64,000 nt of DNA from the NCBI GenBank assembly GCA_933228675.1, contig OW121744.1:57369775-57433774 (forward strand), written 5' to 3'. Below the pieces are notes generated by a model. It searched no databases and was not told where the DNA came from. It was given only the letters and a program-made list of their open reading frames with translations. The position numbers and the translations under genes were made by a program. Below, in pieces: positions 1 to 10,916 of this stretch (within the stretch, counting starts at the first letter, position 1; the number at the start of each line of letters is the position of its first letter). The stretch is from Stomorhina lunata (Eukaryota > Arthropoda > Insecta > Diptera > Rhiniidae).

Positions 1-6
1 GGCTGG

Positions 7-32
7 TATATATATATATATATATATATATA
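7..32. repeat. (TA)n microsatellite
   Basis: Uninterrupted TA dinucleotides at the left edge of the window. It directly precedes a DINE/mini-me-like repeat, and TA tracts next to GTCY tracts are a known feature of that group. Confidence 0.95.
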
Positions 33-40
33 GCTTATTC

Positions 41-1082
41 TTGCAAAATTTAGTGGCCATAGTTATCATAGTTTCTAATTTAATAGCTTTTAACTGGCCT
101 TTGCTAAAATTTTTGGTTTCCGTGAATGTTTTTTATATGAAAGCTAAAGTCAAATATGGACTGATTCCTATAAAATTTGATCAACTGATCAAAAATTCCA
201 TAAAACTTCCCTATTTTAAATTTAATCGTCATAGCTATTACAATTGTACTCAATTTATCAGCATTAATGTGTTTCCCGGGGCGGGGTTATATGGGAGCTC
301 TAACTAAATTTGAACCGCTTTTGTCCATTTTCAACATACATCTTTTTCAAGACATCCAAATTTTGTCCCTCTAGCTCTTTTTTAGTTCGGCGCTATCGTG
401 CTTTTATCTGACGGACAGACGGACATAAATCCCCTTTTCTTTTTGAATTTTTGTGTTTTCATAAGTTTTTTATATGGGAGCTAGGTCAAATGGTGACCGA
501 TAGCGACAAAATTTTGCACACTGTCTGGCATAGATATAAGACTTTCTTGTGCAAAATTTATATCTGTTATACATTTAGGTTTATTGGCATTCAAGTGTAT
601 TTTAGGTGAAATTTAGGCTGTTTTCGTAAGTTTTTTGTATGGGAGCTATGGCTAAATATGAACCGATTATGTTGAAATTGTATACGCTGCCTAGAGCTAA
701 TGTAAAACTTCTATATACCAAATTTTATTAGCATAGCTGCTATAATTTGTCATTTATTAACAAATAAGCGATTAGCCTAGACGAGGTTATACGGGAGCTA
801 TGGTCAAATGTGAACCGATTTTGCCCAATTTCAATACCAAAATTGTCTCATAGATGAAGAATATTTTTACTAAGTTTCAGTGAGCTAGCTCCTTTTGTTT
901 AGGCGTTATCGTGATTTCAACAGACAGACAGACGGACAGACAGATGGACAGACAGACGGACATCGCTCAATCGTCTTAGAATTTCATAAGGATTCAGAAT
1001 ATATATCGTTTTTGGTTTTTGACCCAATATTAAGGACAATCTCAATATACCCCCCATTCTTTTTGATGGTGGGTATAAAAAC
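41..1082 (+). mobile_element. DINE-1/mini-me-like interspersed repeat, long subtype
   Basis: Contains several diverged repeats of a phrase like TATGGGAGCTATGGTCAAAT followed by GTGAACCGATT, then a GACA/GACG-type microsatellite (about 921-963), then ACATCGCT, and ends near GGTGGGTATAAAAA. The same modules in the same order occur in the copies at 8111, 22516 and 54143. Non-coding: the short open frames through the GACA tract read as simple repeats. Assignment to the Helitron-like DINE-1/mini-me group rests on the GTCY and TA tracts plus the shared ends, so it is an inference. Confidence 0.6.
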
Positions 1083-1458
1083 CCTAAAGAAATAAGGAAT
1101 TTCTTTGAAATGCAATGCCATTCCATTAAAATATCTAAAACATTATTATTTTTTTAACATAAATTATTTTTTTTAATGTTTGAAGAAAATTTGAAATAAG
1201 GTTTGATATCAAATTTATATAACTCCATTTTTCAAATTATTCTCAAATCATCTTAGAGTTTGATAATGATTTGAGAATAACCTTTATTCTCAATTTGAGA
1301 AACTATCATTTTTCAAACGTTTATTCTCAAATGAACCCTCATTTGAAAATGAATGTGAATCTCAAACATCTGTTCAGATTTGAAAAAATTGTGAAAAAAA
1401 CATTTGATATCAAATGTAAAAGTCATCATATTTCAAACGTTTGACACTGTTCTTACTG
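1083..1458 (-). mobile_element. Half of a CCCAGTAAGAA foldback MITE
   Basis: Near-identical in reverse complement to the left arm of the complete element at 9389-10211, including repeated TTTGATATCAAA, TTCTCAAAT and CAAACGTTTG motifs. It ends at CTGTTCTTACTG, the family terminus, but the last bases and the whole other arm are missing, so this is a truncated copy. Confidence 0.75.
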
Positions 1459-2009
1459 TTTACATACATATTCTTACAGAGCATATCAAATGTTCCCGTT
1501 TTAAATGCTTCAAAATCTATTATCTCTTAGAAATTGAATTGTTAAATTAAGACACTTCCGTCTAATTGTTGTTTTATATAAACTGTTTTGTTCCTCTTAA
1601 TCATTAATTTATCGGCTATCAAAGATTGATACACATCCAATGATCTTTATTGATAAAAAAAAAATAACTTTCGATTGATTGTGAGTTTGTAAAACAGTAT
1701 TTTTAATGTATTTATAACGATCGCACAGTGGAATGCCAAAACTGATCGTATAACATCCTACACCGTATGCAGGTTTTAACGTGTAAATATACCCAAAATT
1801 ATATGACATCAAAGTTTTTTAAAAAATCGAAATTTTTTTCTTTTGTTTTTTAGCCGTATTTTCCTACTGTGCACTGTGACTATTTACTTAAGCGGGTTAT
1901 TCGTTTGTTTTCTTTTAATCACAGTGTGATATCGTATTATTTAATTGTAATTCACTGCACATTTTTATTGTGCATTTTAGACTACTCGAAAAAGCTGTAT
2001 GATGCTAGA
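1459..2009. other. Unassigned AT-rich stretch
   Basis: No coding region or recognisable element seen. A CACAGTGG at 1726 and a CACTGTG at 1872 were noticed but no target duplication or transposase links them. Confidence 0.5.
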
Positions 2010-3739
2010 AACACAATCACGGCTACAGGCTAAGGCTACGGGCTACAACCTGTCAAAATTAGGTCATACGCATTGAAATGGGAATAAATATTTTAGCGTC
2101 GGCACATCTACACGACTAGCGACCGCCGTTGTAGCTGTAGCCAAGATTAATGCATTAAACACATAGACAACAGCAGGCTACATGAACACCGACTACAAAA
2201 GTCGTTGGCTGCAATCGTCACCTCGTAGTCAGCTACTTAATTATTTTGGGGACGGCAGCTACATTTAAGATGGCAGCTACATTTCGAAACATATGTTTAT
2301 GAGTGGTGCCAATATCGCGTTAATAAGATGGACAAGATAACAATTTAAACTTTGATAAAAACGCCATATATACATTTTATTAATTAACCTCCGAAATCAA
2401 TGGTTTTCCTGTATCTGATGTATTGTCTATGTCTATATCAAAAAAAAAATTATAGAAAGATTTTGGTGTGATCTATAATAGTTTAAGAGTTATGGGCTTT
2501 TTAAATTTCAAGAATAATACGGTATAACTTAAGAAGTTTATATACGATATTAACTTTTTTGGTACCAAACAAAAGCTACTGAAAATATCTTTTATATCCT
2601 TATATATTCTATATAATATTCTTTATAATGGATAAGGAGCTAATATACTATAAACTTATTTCTGCAACCGACTTTTTTTTATAAAAATTCGTATATCTTA
2701 AAACAATATATAAGTATGCTCTTTTATATAATGAATTTTATAAAGGACATACTGGGCTTTTATATAACATGAACTACGTAGCTCTAGCACGGAGCGTGTG
2801 AGTTGACAGTTTAAAAAATAACTTTTTAAAATTTTACTTCTATTGAGTTAGAGTTATATAAATATAAATTTTTACATAATATTTTATTAGATATTATTAT
2901 ATACATTAAATATATAAATATTTGATAAGTATGTAAATTGTTTACATAAATTCTCCCCATTGTATTTGTGGTAAATAAATTCAAGTGGTTTAAATCGCTC
3001 ATTTATTTCAATATTATATGGTGTTGACAGCACTAAATATTTTATTGTCGCCAACAAAGATAGAAAATAGTTTAATTTTGGCTACAGCTACAACGGTGGT
3101 CGGTAGTCGTGTAGCCGTGTCGACTCTAAAAAATTTATTTCTATTTGAATGCATGTATTTTAATTTTGACAGGTTGTAGCCCGTAGCCTGCTGTTGTCTA
3201 TGTGTTTAATGCATAAACTAATTTCTATTTTTATTGGCGACAATAACAGATTTAGTGCTGTCAACTCCATAGAATATTGAAATAAATAAGCGATTTATTC
3301 TTTGTTTAGAATAATTATGAAGGAAATTGAATGAAAAAATTTTTATTTATATAACTCTACCTCAATAAAAGTACATTTTTAAGAAGTTAATTTTTAAGCT
3401 GTCAACTCACACGCTTCATGTGCTAGAGCTACGTAGTTTAGGTTATATAAAAGCCCAGTATGTCATATGTAAAAGCTATTATTTAAAAGAGCATACATAT
3501 ACAGTGTTGTGCAGAACAAAAGCAACAGAATTCATCTCCTAACATAAGTACATATTTTTTATTTACAGTTCATTTTAGAAAACTATATTTTATTTATATA
3601 TTTCATATTTTTTGTGTAAATTAAAAATACAAAAAAAAATCAACAAATTAAATTACCAAATTCTTAGAAATTGATAAAAACAAATTTTATCTCCTTATAA
3701 AGCTGTGCAAAACAAAAGCAACACATTCAATACTTCCTG

Positions 3740-4260
3740 TATTAACCTTAGTTTTTGATGATATCCGCCGATCTACGGGGCATGGATGCAATTGTGTTTG
3801 TTTATCGTACTGTTTAGAATTTTTTCCCACTCTGATTTCAATTCTTGAAAACCCTACTTTTATTTTTGGACCTTTTTCCGGCTAATTCTCTTTTGAGTAT
3901 TCCAAAAAGGTTTTCAATGGGATTCAAGTCGGGTAATTTGGCCGGCAAATCATGCATTTGAATCCCAGTGTCTTAATTAAACTCCTTGACCAACGTTGAT
4001 GTATGTTTCGGATCGTTATCGTATTCAAACACCCATCGAAGTGGCATATTCCATTCGGTATATGGCAACATTTGGGTCTGAAGTGTACCTCTGTACTTGA
4101 AACGGTCTATTATTCCATCGATTTGATGGAATTGACACACTCCTTCAGTCGAAACACAAGTTCAGATCATTACGCTGTCTCCTCTGTGTTTTGCAGACCC
4201 TTTATAGTTGCAGGGTTCATGGCGTTTACCAAATAACATTTCGACTCGTCACTAAATAAA
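3740..4260 (-). pseudogene. Tc1-like transposase, 3' half, broken (left arm)
   Basis: Read on the minus strand, this matches the opposite arm at 4380-4960. It starts near the first catalytic Asp context (SDESK), and contains the DNDPKH and SPDLNPIENLFG contexts that carry the second Asp and the final acidic residue in Tc1-group DDE transposases. Frames are broken by several stops and shifts. The N-terminal DNA-binding half is absent. It cannot make an active enzyme. Confidence 0.75.
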
Positions 4261-4379
4261 ACAGTTTTCCACTTTTGAGGCTTAAATATTTCTTTCTTTA
4301 ATGCTTTTTGCAAAAATTAATCCAAATAAGTAAAATAATGAAAATTTATTAATTTTTTTAAAGTGGACTCCCCAAAAGT

Positions 4380-4960
4380 GGATAACCGTTTTATCTGGTG
4401 ACGAGCCGAAATTTTATTTGGTAAACGCCTTGAACCCCGCAACTATAAAGTGTCTGTATAACAAGGAGGAGGCAGCGTAATGGTCTGGACTTGTGTTTCA
4501 ACTGAAGGAGTCCGTCCATTCCATCAAATCGATGGAATAATGGACCGTTTCAAGTACAGAGCTACACTTCAGAACCAAATGTTGCCACATACCGAATGGA
4601 ATATGCCACTTCGATGGGTGTTTGAACACGATAACGATCCGAAACATACACCAACGTTGGTCCAGGAGTTTAATTAAGACAATGAGATTCAAGTGCTTGA
4701 TTTGCCGGCCAAATCACCCGACTTGAATCCCATTGAAAACCTTTTTGGAATACTCAAAAGAGAGTTAGCCGGAAAAAGGTACAAAAATAAAAGTAGGTTT
4801 TTCAAGAATTGAAATCAGAGTGGGAAAAAATTCTAAACAGTACGATAAACAAACACAATTGCATCTATGCCCCGCAGATGGGCGGATATCATCAAAAACT
4901 AGGGTTAATACACGAAGTATTGAATTTGTTGCTTTTGTTTTGCACAGCTTCATAAGGATA
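4380..4960 (+). pseudogene. Tc1-like transposase, 3' half, broken (right arm)
   Basis: The longest open piece (4480-4677) reads VWTCVSTEG ... FEHDNDPKHTPTLVQEFN and then stops. The next frame segment has the KSPDLNPIENLFGILKREL context that follows the second catalytic Asp in Tc1-like DDE enzymes. A stop (TAA at 4675) interrupts the catalytic core and further stops follow. This copy and the inverted one at 3740-4260 form the arms of a palindrome with a short spacer near 4300-4370. Confidence 0.8.
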
Positions 4961-5302
4961 TACAATTTGTTTTTATCAATTTCTAAGAATTTGGTGATTT
5001 AATTATTTAATTTTTTTTGTATTTTGTATTAACACAAAATATATGAAATGTACCCAGTAAAACTTTTCATTACCAAATAATGAGTTAAACAGTTAAACTA
5101 TTGAACACGAACTACTTACTCATTCGCTGTTTAAGTCATTACATTAACATGGGGATGTCATTGGAGGCAAGTACTTACCAATTGCAGAAAAGTAATGACT
5201 TGGGTAAGCAATTTGAAAGCAACAACAACAACAGCAACAACTTTTTTGTTGTTGTTTTATTAAAAACATATATTTTTAAACGAAATACAAAATTTTTTTT
5301 AT

Positions 5303-5370
5303 GATCCCACGGGGGGCTCGAACCCAGACCCTCCGACTGCTAAGCAGAGACTCTTCCACTGAGCTACTTC
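5303..5370 (-). other. tRNA-like Pol III promoter module
   Basis: On the minus strand there is TAGCTCAGTGG (A-box like) and GGTTCGAGCCC (B-box like) at tRNA spacing. The ends do not pair as a 7-bp acceptor stem, so this is a tRNA-derived promoter or pseudogene rather than a working tRNA. The same module is in the sister element at 32506-32576. Confidence 0.6.
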
Positions 5371-5569
5371 ATATGTTGAAAACTTAGCAGCTTATAATTA
5401 ATATAAACAATTTTTATTTTTAGATCCAAATTCATGTGAAAATAACTTTGTTTTTCCCTGCTTTTTTTTGCTTTGTTGTAATTTTTAGAAAAATATTTTT
5501 ATACAATTTTTTGTAATTGTTTTAAAAATTTTTTTAAAATTATTTTAAAACTTAAACAATTTAAATCTC

Positions 5570-6060
5570 CTTTTTTGTATAAGTTTTTACATAAGATTGA
5601 CTCTTACTTACTTAAATGTTATAACCTGTTAAGGTCAAAGTCCGAGCATATTTTAGAATTCCATGGATTTCGATCTTGTGCGAATATTCTCCAATTTTAT
5701 AGGCCAAGCTTTGAAAAATGTTCCTCTACTTGGTCTTTCTATCGAAGTTTCGGACATCCTCCTTTAATATTAGTTAGTGGTACATTTCAATTCTAATTTT
5801 ATCCTCTTCATTGTATTTTTTTTCAAGAGAGGGTTACTAGCCCGTAATCCTAACCCATTTTTATCGATCTTATGGGACAACTCTCGGAACATGTTAACTC
5901 ACAATATTAATGGGTGTTAAACTAGCTCCCCGGGTGATACCATGAGGAGGTGTGTGTCCACAGTTGAGATGAAGGATGACCCAGATAAGTTGGGCTTACC
6001 AAGTTAAGACCAATTAGAGTCGTGTTTGGTATTCAACATCCCCTACATAATCAAAATTGA
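5570..6060 (-). pseudogene. LINE 3' end fragment carried in the CCCAG element
   Basis: The minus strand matches the 3' region of the LINE relics at 26455-26790 and 38490-38620: the GGTTATAACCTGTTAAGG phrase (read on plus), GAGCATATTTTAGAATTC, and the segment around AGTTGAGATGAAGGATGACC. No open frame of use remains. It is present in both CCCAG copies, so it belongs to the element as cargo. Confidence 0.55.
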
Positions 6061-7155
6061 CTCATGATGGTATTTTTTCATTAACGTGAGTTAGTTTTAC
6101 AAATTTTTTTTTACAGAAGATAATATTTAAGTTCTTAAAATTCAAAAATCATTTCAAAAGACTCTTTTAATAAAAAAAAACTAAAAAAAATTGTTGCCCT
6201 TGGTGGGATTTGAAACGGGGCCATTCAGTTTAAATTACCATCTTAATTACAAATAAGTACTTCTGTAATAACTTATTATTTATTCGGATGGTATGTTGTA
6301 GTCGTTACAAGGTAATCAGTTATCAGAGTACTTGCCATTACCAAAGTTTTGCTGGGTATAAATAAAATATAGTTTTCTAAAATGAACTGTAAATAAAAAA
6401 TATGTATTTATGTTAGGAGATGAATTCTGTTGCTTTTGTTCTGCACAACACTGTATCTTATTGTTTTAAGATATGCGTATTTTTATAAGAAAAAAAATGT
6501 CGGTTGTAAAAATAAGTTTTTAGGATATGAACTCTTAATCCATTATAAATCAGAAGAATATATCATTTGAAAAGTATTTTTAGTAGCTTTTGTTTGATAC
6601 CAAAAAAGTTAATATCGGACATAAGCTTCTGAAGTTATGCCCTATAATTCTTAAAATTTAAAAAGCTCATAACTCTCAAACTATAAGTGATTCCATTAAA
6701 ATCTTTCTATTAAAATTTTTTGATTTATATGAACTAACAGGTACATGAAAACCTAAAAAGGATTTATGTAATTTCTGTCAAAATATAAATCGCTGTTTTG
6801 CCTATCTTATAAATGCGACATTGACATCACTCATAAGAAGCTGTTTCTATTGTAGACATTTTTATTTAATTTTTTTAATTTTTCTATATGTTGGCTTTTG
6901 TTTTATTTAGTAAGTTTATTATAACTTATTCTTTATTTATTATTAATAATAGTTCTTAAAATATCTCAGGTATTGTTGGTATGGACTTGAATGAAATGAT
7001 AGTAGAGGAAATAATCCAAACGTCAAAAATCTATATCAGCTGTTTTCAATGCAGCTGCCGTCTTAAAAATAATTAAGTAGCTGGCTACAAGGCGACTATT
7101 GCTGTCAACGACTTTAGTAGTCGGTGTTCGTGTGGAATGCAGTCGTGATTATGTT

Positions 7156-7628
7156 TATAGCATGAGTTTTGAGTTTTCTTTCGCTTTTGCCTTTGATTTT
7201 TCCTCTTTAATTTATAAATACTTAATTCATTACTATGAAAATCAGAACACACATTTCGTTAGTACCCCAAACCTTAATTGAAGGCAATGGTGCCGGAATA
7301 ATTTAAAAATTTCATAACTTTAATTACTTTAATGCCAACATAACGATTGTACATCGATATAGTCTCAATATAATTTAGTCTAGTGTCTTTAAACTTAAAA
7401 AAAAAGTCCCATGTCCCTGGGAATAGTCTATAGGAGTATGCCTTTATAATTATTGATAATAGAAGTTATGAATATTAAAAGAAAGCCAAGAACCATCAGA
7501 TATAGAAGTTCTGTATAGTTCCCCACAGATTTTGATATCTCCGGTAGAAGAATATTTACAAGTTACTAAGTAGTTCTTTTAAGTTCAGAGTCTTTTTTCG
7601 TCCTGCGGTATTTTATTTTTTTATTTTG
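7156..7628. other. Unassigned AT-rich stretch
   Basis: No gene or repeat recognised. The sequence is low-complexity and AT-rich with stops in all frames. Confidence 0.5.
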
Positions 7629-7932
7629 TGAACCGTCGTGGTATAGCAGGTAAGTCATCCGCCTAGCATACCAGAGGCCCAAGTTCAATCCACGTGAGTC
7701 TGACTTGAAAAAAAAATAAATTTTCAACAAAAAAAGGCGGCGGTTCACCTCATAACTCAGCTAGCCACTGGTTATTGAGTATTAGGCTATGAAAAACTTC
7801 TCTAACTAATGCACTCGCCGTTCGGAGCCGGCGTTAAAACGTAGGTCCCTTTCAATGAGTCTAAAAATAGAATCGGATGCAGCTCATTGTCTGAGAGAAG
7901 TACCCCTTGTTCCAATTGGAATGTTGTCGGGG
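7629..7932 (+). mobile_element. tRNA-derived SINE, copy 1
   Basis: The head has TGGTATAGCAGG (A box) and AAGTTCAATCC (degenerate B box). It is followed by the body seen in all copies (CTCAGCTAGCCACTGGTTAT, GTTCGGAGCCGGCGTTAAAA, GATGCAGCTCATTGTCTGAG) and ends GGGGAATTA before a (TA)n tail. Length is about 300 bp. Other copies are at 18959, 28328, 29130, 29510, 43682 and 47346, with partial minus-strand copies at 50799 and 52909. Confidence 0.85.

Positions 7933-7935
<3 letters not shown>

Positions 7936-7975
<40 letters not shown>
7936..7975. repeat. (TA)n tail of SINE copy 1
   Basis: TA tract immediately after the SINE body. Most copies have a TA tail, while those at 28-30 kb have TATG. The TA tract produces artificial repeated Tyr-Ile frames. 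Confidence 0.9.
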
Positions 7976-7977
<2 letters not shown>

Positions 7978-7984
7978 ATTTTGG

Positions 7985-8079
7985 AAGTGAAGACTTGTTT
8001 GTTACCCAGAAGAGTCTTACAATTGTCTATAGTATAGACTATTGTCGGACTCTTCTGGGTAACAGACAAGTCTTCACTT
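7985..8079. repeat. 95-nt near-perfect hairpin
   Basis: The left arm 7985-8016 (from AAGTGAAGACTTG to CAGAAGAGTC) is complementary to 8048-8079 over all 32 positions, allowing one G-U pair. The loop is 31 nt and also partly self-complementary. It lies between the SINE tail and a DINE-like element. It could be a tiny snap-back MITE or a pre-miRNA-like hairpin; the sequence alone does not decide. Confidence 0.85.
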
Positions 8080-8110
8080 GGTATCATATAGACTCTATAC
8101 GATACTTAAA

Positions 8111-8792
8111 AACAAGTAAGAAAGTGCTATAGTCAGTCAAGCCCGACCATACTATACCCTTCACAACTAAGGTCAAAGGTGTTCTTTTTCCTATATAAAG
8201 ACAAATATTAGCCATCATACAAACATTTTCTTAAAATTTATATATTTAAAGTGTTTCCGTCTTTAGACTTATATGAAAGCTAGGGTCAAATGTGGACCGA
8301 TTATCTCGAAATTGATTAAAGGTTTTACAAAAATTATGTATATAAAAAATAAACCCAAAATTCTCTTTATCTTTAGATTTACGAGCGTTTTAGTGATTTT
8401 TTGTCTCATATGATTCATTTTGACAGAAGAGTTTGTATGGGAGCTATGGTCAAATGTGGACCGATTTTGGTTTACATAAGCAGTATTTGTTTTAAATTTA
8501 ATGAAAAAATATTGAGTGGGACCTATGGGAGGTACCACAAATAATGGACCGATTTTGACGAATTTCAATAGCCATGGTCCCACTATGAAAAAAATTATCT
8601 GTGTCAAATTTGATCAAATTATCCTTAGAATTGCCATCTGTACTGTGATTACATGGTTTACATGGAGGTCCAGCCAGCCAGACGGACGGACGGACTGACA
8701 TCGCTAAATCGACTCTAAGTCTATTGGTATACTAAAAGGTGGGTCTTTGACAAATATTTCTACCTTTTCCACCTATGGTGGTGAAGGGTATA
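8111..8792 (+). mobile_element. DINE-like element (AACAAGTAAG family)
   Basis: Starts AACAAGTAAGAAAGTGCTAT, then a short stem-loop (GTCAGTCAAGCCCGACC), then ACCCTTCAC. It ends with a CCAGCCAGACGGACGG tract and GGTGAAGGGTATAA. Non-coding. Copies at 19354, 21232, 36453, 42803 and 63749 are in the opposite orientation; 54143 is in this orientation. Confidence 0.75.
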
Positions 8793-9386
8793 ATGACTCG
8801 TATATTCAAAGTAAGTTGTATATCAAAGGGCAAAAATCTCAGCCTAAAGAACGACCTGCATTATTTGCTTTTGCAAAATAAGGCCCTGTGTCGACAGTAT
8901 GTTTGTAATGGCTTGATACACAGAAAAGTACCTTAATAGTAAGAAAATTTAGTATCAGTAGCGTCTCGAACAAAGCGTTTATACTGCACCGTCTACCATA
9001 TTATACACTTAAATTACTTAGTTAATTTATCTAGTCAGTTTTTATATAGGGTATTCAAAAGCAAAGCACTCTTTAATATAAGTATTTGACTTAATTTTTT
9101 TTCTTTCTATTAAAATGTTTCCACGTCGTATTGTAGCCGCTTTGTTTTGGAGCCTTCCATCCTACACGCGCAGGTTTATGTTACTTTTCTCAATCGCATA
9201 CAAATGAACATTGTCATACATACATATTTATGTATTTACCCATCAGTTCAAATTTAATTGAAATCTTCAAAACTTCTATAGAGGCTAGCAAGTACTTCGG
9301 AAAACTTTTCTGTAGCCTAGATCTCATTTTGCTTCCGTGAGACTTCTACGAGGGGTACTATTCACTTATCGAAAAAAGTATATATA
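8793..9386. other. Unassigned stretch
   Basis: No coding region or family recognised. The TA run just before 9387 is the insertion context of the next element. Confidence 0.5.
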
Positions 9387-9388
9387 TA

Positions 9389-10209
9389 CCCAGTAAGAAC
9401 AGTGTCAAACGTTTGAAATATGATGACTTTTACATTTGATATCAAAAGTTTTTTTCAAACTTTTTTCAAACCTGAACAGATGTTTGAGATTCACATTCAT
9501 TTTCAAATGAGGGTTCATTTCAGAATAAACGTTTGAAAAATGATAGTTTCTCAAATTGAGAATAAAGGTTATTCTCAAATCATTATCAAACCCTAAGATG
9601 ATTTGAAAATAATTTGAAAAATTATGTTATATAAATTTGATATCAAACCTTATTTCAAACTTTTTTCAAACATTAAAAAAAAAATAATTTATGTTAAAAG
9701 AAATTAATGTTTAAGATATTTTAATGGAATGGCATTGCATTTCAAAGAAATTCGATATTTCTTTCGGATTTTTTAAAATTGATCCATATTTGACCATAAA
9801 ACCTTTCTTAAAAAATGTCAATATTAAAAATTCAATTATATTCATATGCATAAGTAAATTTTTTTCTTAAAATTTTTTTTACCTAACAATAAAAAAATTA
9901 TATATTAAGCTAAAGAATTCAAATATGATGCACCGTTTTCAAAAACAAAATAAACAAACTCGAAAATAAAACGCCATTTTATTTATGTTCCACATGTAAA
10001 TGATATCCACATTTGAAAAACCTTTGAGAATGAGGTTTGATAATGATTTGAGAGCAAAGGCATTTCTCAATTTGAGAATAAAGTCCCCTTTTTGTTGAGA
10101 ACGCTATTATTCTCAAATCAGTATCAAATCAGTATCAAACGTTTGATCTTTGAAAAAAGATTTATTTTGAAATCATCCTCAATTTGAGAATAAATCTTTT
10201 TTCTTACTG

Positions 10210-10211
<2 letters not shown>
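9389..10211. mobile_element. CCCAGTAAGAA foldback MITE (complete)
   Basis: Begins CCCAGTAAGAACAGTG and ends TTCTTACTGGG, flanked by TA on both sides inside a TA-rich target. The interior is packed with short inverted motifs (TTTGAAAA, TTCTCAAAT, TTGATATCAAA), so the whole 823 bp can fold back. No open frame. A truncated inverted copy lies at 1083-1458. Confidence 0.8.

Positions 10212-10280
<69 letters not shown>
10212..10280. repeat. (TA)n microsatellite
   Basis: About 70 bp of TA repeat, the target tract of the preceding MITE. Confidence 0.95.
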
Positions 10281-10281
<1 letters not shown>

Positions 10282-10299
10282 AGTATACTTGTCCATGTT

Positions 10300-10911
10300 T
10301 TCCATGAAAAGTTATCGGTTCTCATCACTTTCATGATACACTTGTATCCCATGGTACACCGAACTTCCTCAGCTCGTTCTCAGTATAGCGTCTTCATGTG
10401 TTTACTGGTCTTCCAGACTTTCTGGAACCTTGTGAGTGATATTCAACAGCTTGACGGTTTTAATTAGTGGCTTCTTTTCTCAATGTGAGCACTTACCAAT
10501 CACATTTTCTCGTGCGTATACTTGTTTGTAGCGGTTTTTGAACACCCATACATCTCGATTAGAGATTGTGACGGGTCAGAAAATTTGAGTATACTTCTAA
10601 TGCTTGAAGACTGTTCAGGTCACTGCTCGAGATTTTCCAAGTAAGGCGTTAACATTGGCCGTGGTCGAGATATTTTAAGATCTCCAGAACTTGTTGAGAA
10701 TTAAAAAAGCTTGCTTTACTCTGCATCTCCTCTGCTGCCTTCGCTTTTTAAGATAATAACTCCCTAGGTAACAGAAAGTTTCAACTTTATCAATGGGTTG
10801 CCCAGCAAGATAAAATTTGATATAATTTTAGAAGACCAGCTAGAGCAATACGTTAAGAAAAGGTTTGGATTTTATATTGACTGCTAGAGAACCGGTGAGA
10901 AAATAGACGAA
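10300..10911 (-). pseudogene. LINE reverse transcriptase relic, distal part
   Basis: On the minus strand, fragments resemble the region after the RT catalytic domain of non-LTR retrotransposons (GQPIDKVETFCYLGS, then a broken region like FFNSQQVLEIL). Many stops and shifts are present. The upstream part of the same relic continues at 16453-16770, because the 5.5-kb Transib is inserted between the halves with a 5-bp duplication. Confidence 0.65.
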
Positions 10912-10916
10912 CGTCG
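10912..10916. repeat. Transib target-site duplication, left (CGTCG)
   Basis: CGTCG occurs immediately before the CACAGTG terminus and again immediately after the right terminus at 16448-16452. Five-bp GC-rich duplications are characteristic of Transib. Confidence 0.9.

Larger units (their letters stand above)
5053..6356. mobile_element. CCCAG-ended non-autonomous element with TA duplication
   Basis: Begins CCCAGTAAAACTTT and ends AAAGTTTTGCTGGG, with TA on both sides (5051-5052 and 6357-6358). The host sequence resumes the Tc1-like arm on either side, which confirms an insertion. A second copy in the opposite orientation is at 31721-32822. Both copies share an internal tRNA-like module and a LINE 3' segment. 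No transposase is encoded. Confidence 0.75.
3501..6453. mobile_element. Tc1-like element as a head-to-head palindrome
   Basis: Begins CAGTGTTGTGCAGAAC and ends with its exact complement, flanked on both sides by TA, the Tc1/mariner target duplication. About 95 bp at each end match. A second internal copy of the terminal motif (GTGCAAAACAAAAGCAAC, near 3706 and 4931) gives an IR/DR-type arrangement as in some Tc1-group elements. Inside are two inverted copies of the 3' half of a transposase gene rather than one full gene. A CCCAG-ended element is inserted in the right half at 5053-6356. Confidence 0.8.
2010..7155. mobile_element. Large foldback element, interrupted by nested insertions
   Basis: The stretch 2180-2800 is matched in inverted orientation by 6455-7140 (ACACCGACTAC, CAGCTACTTAATTATTTT, ACTTTTTTGGTACCAAACAA and more). 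A second inverted pairing links 2700-3080 with 3165-3490, including GGCTTTTATATAAC and ACTACGTAGCTCTAGCAC. The ends resemble CACAATCACGGCT and its complement. No protein is encoded by the element itself. A palindromic Tc1-like transposon (3501-6453) splits the right arm. Family not recognised; exact ends are approximate and no clear target duplication was seen. Confidence 0.6.

Noticed and set aside
895..1126. Open frames rich in TDGQTDG or SVRLSV near DINE-like repeats (also 23983-24228, 24907-25110)
   Set aside because: They translate the GACA/GACG microsatellite and are not proteins.
1726..1878. Small Transib-type element between CACAGTGG (1726) and CACTGTG (1872)
   Set aside because: No matching 5-bp duplication and no inner similarity of the ends.
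7855..8132. Open frames with YIYIYI runs
   Set aside because: Translation of the (TA)n tail of the SINE.
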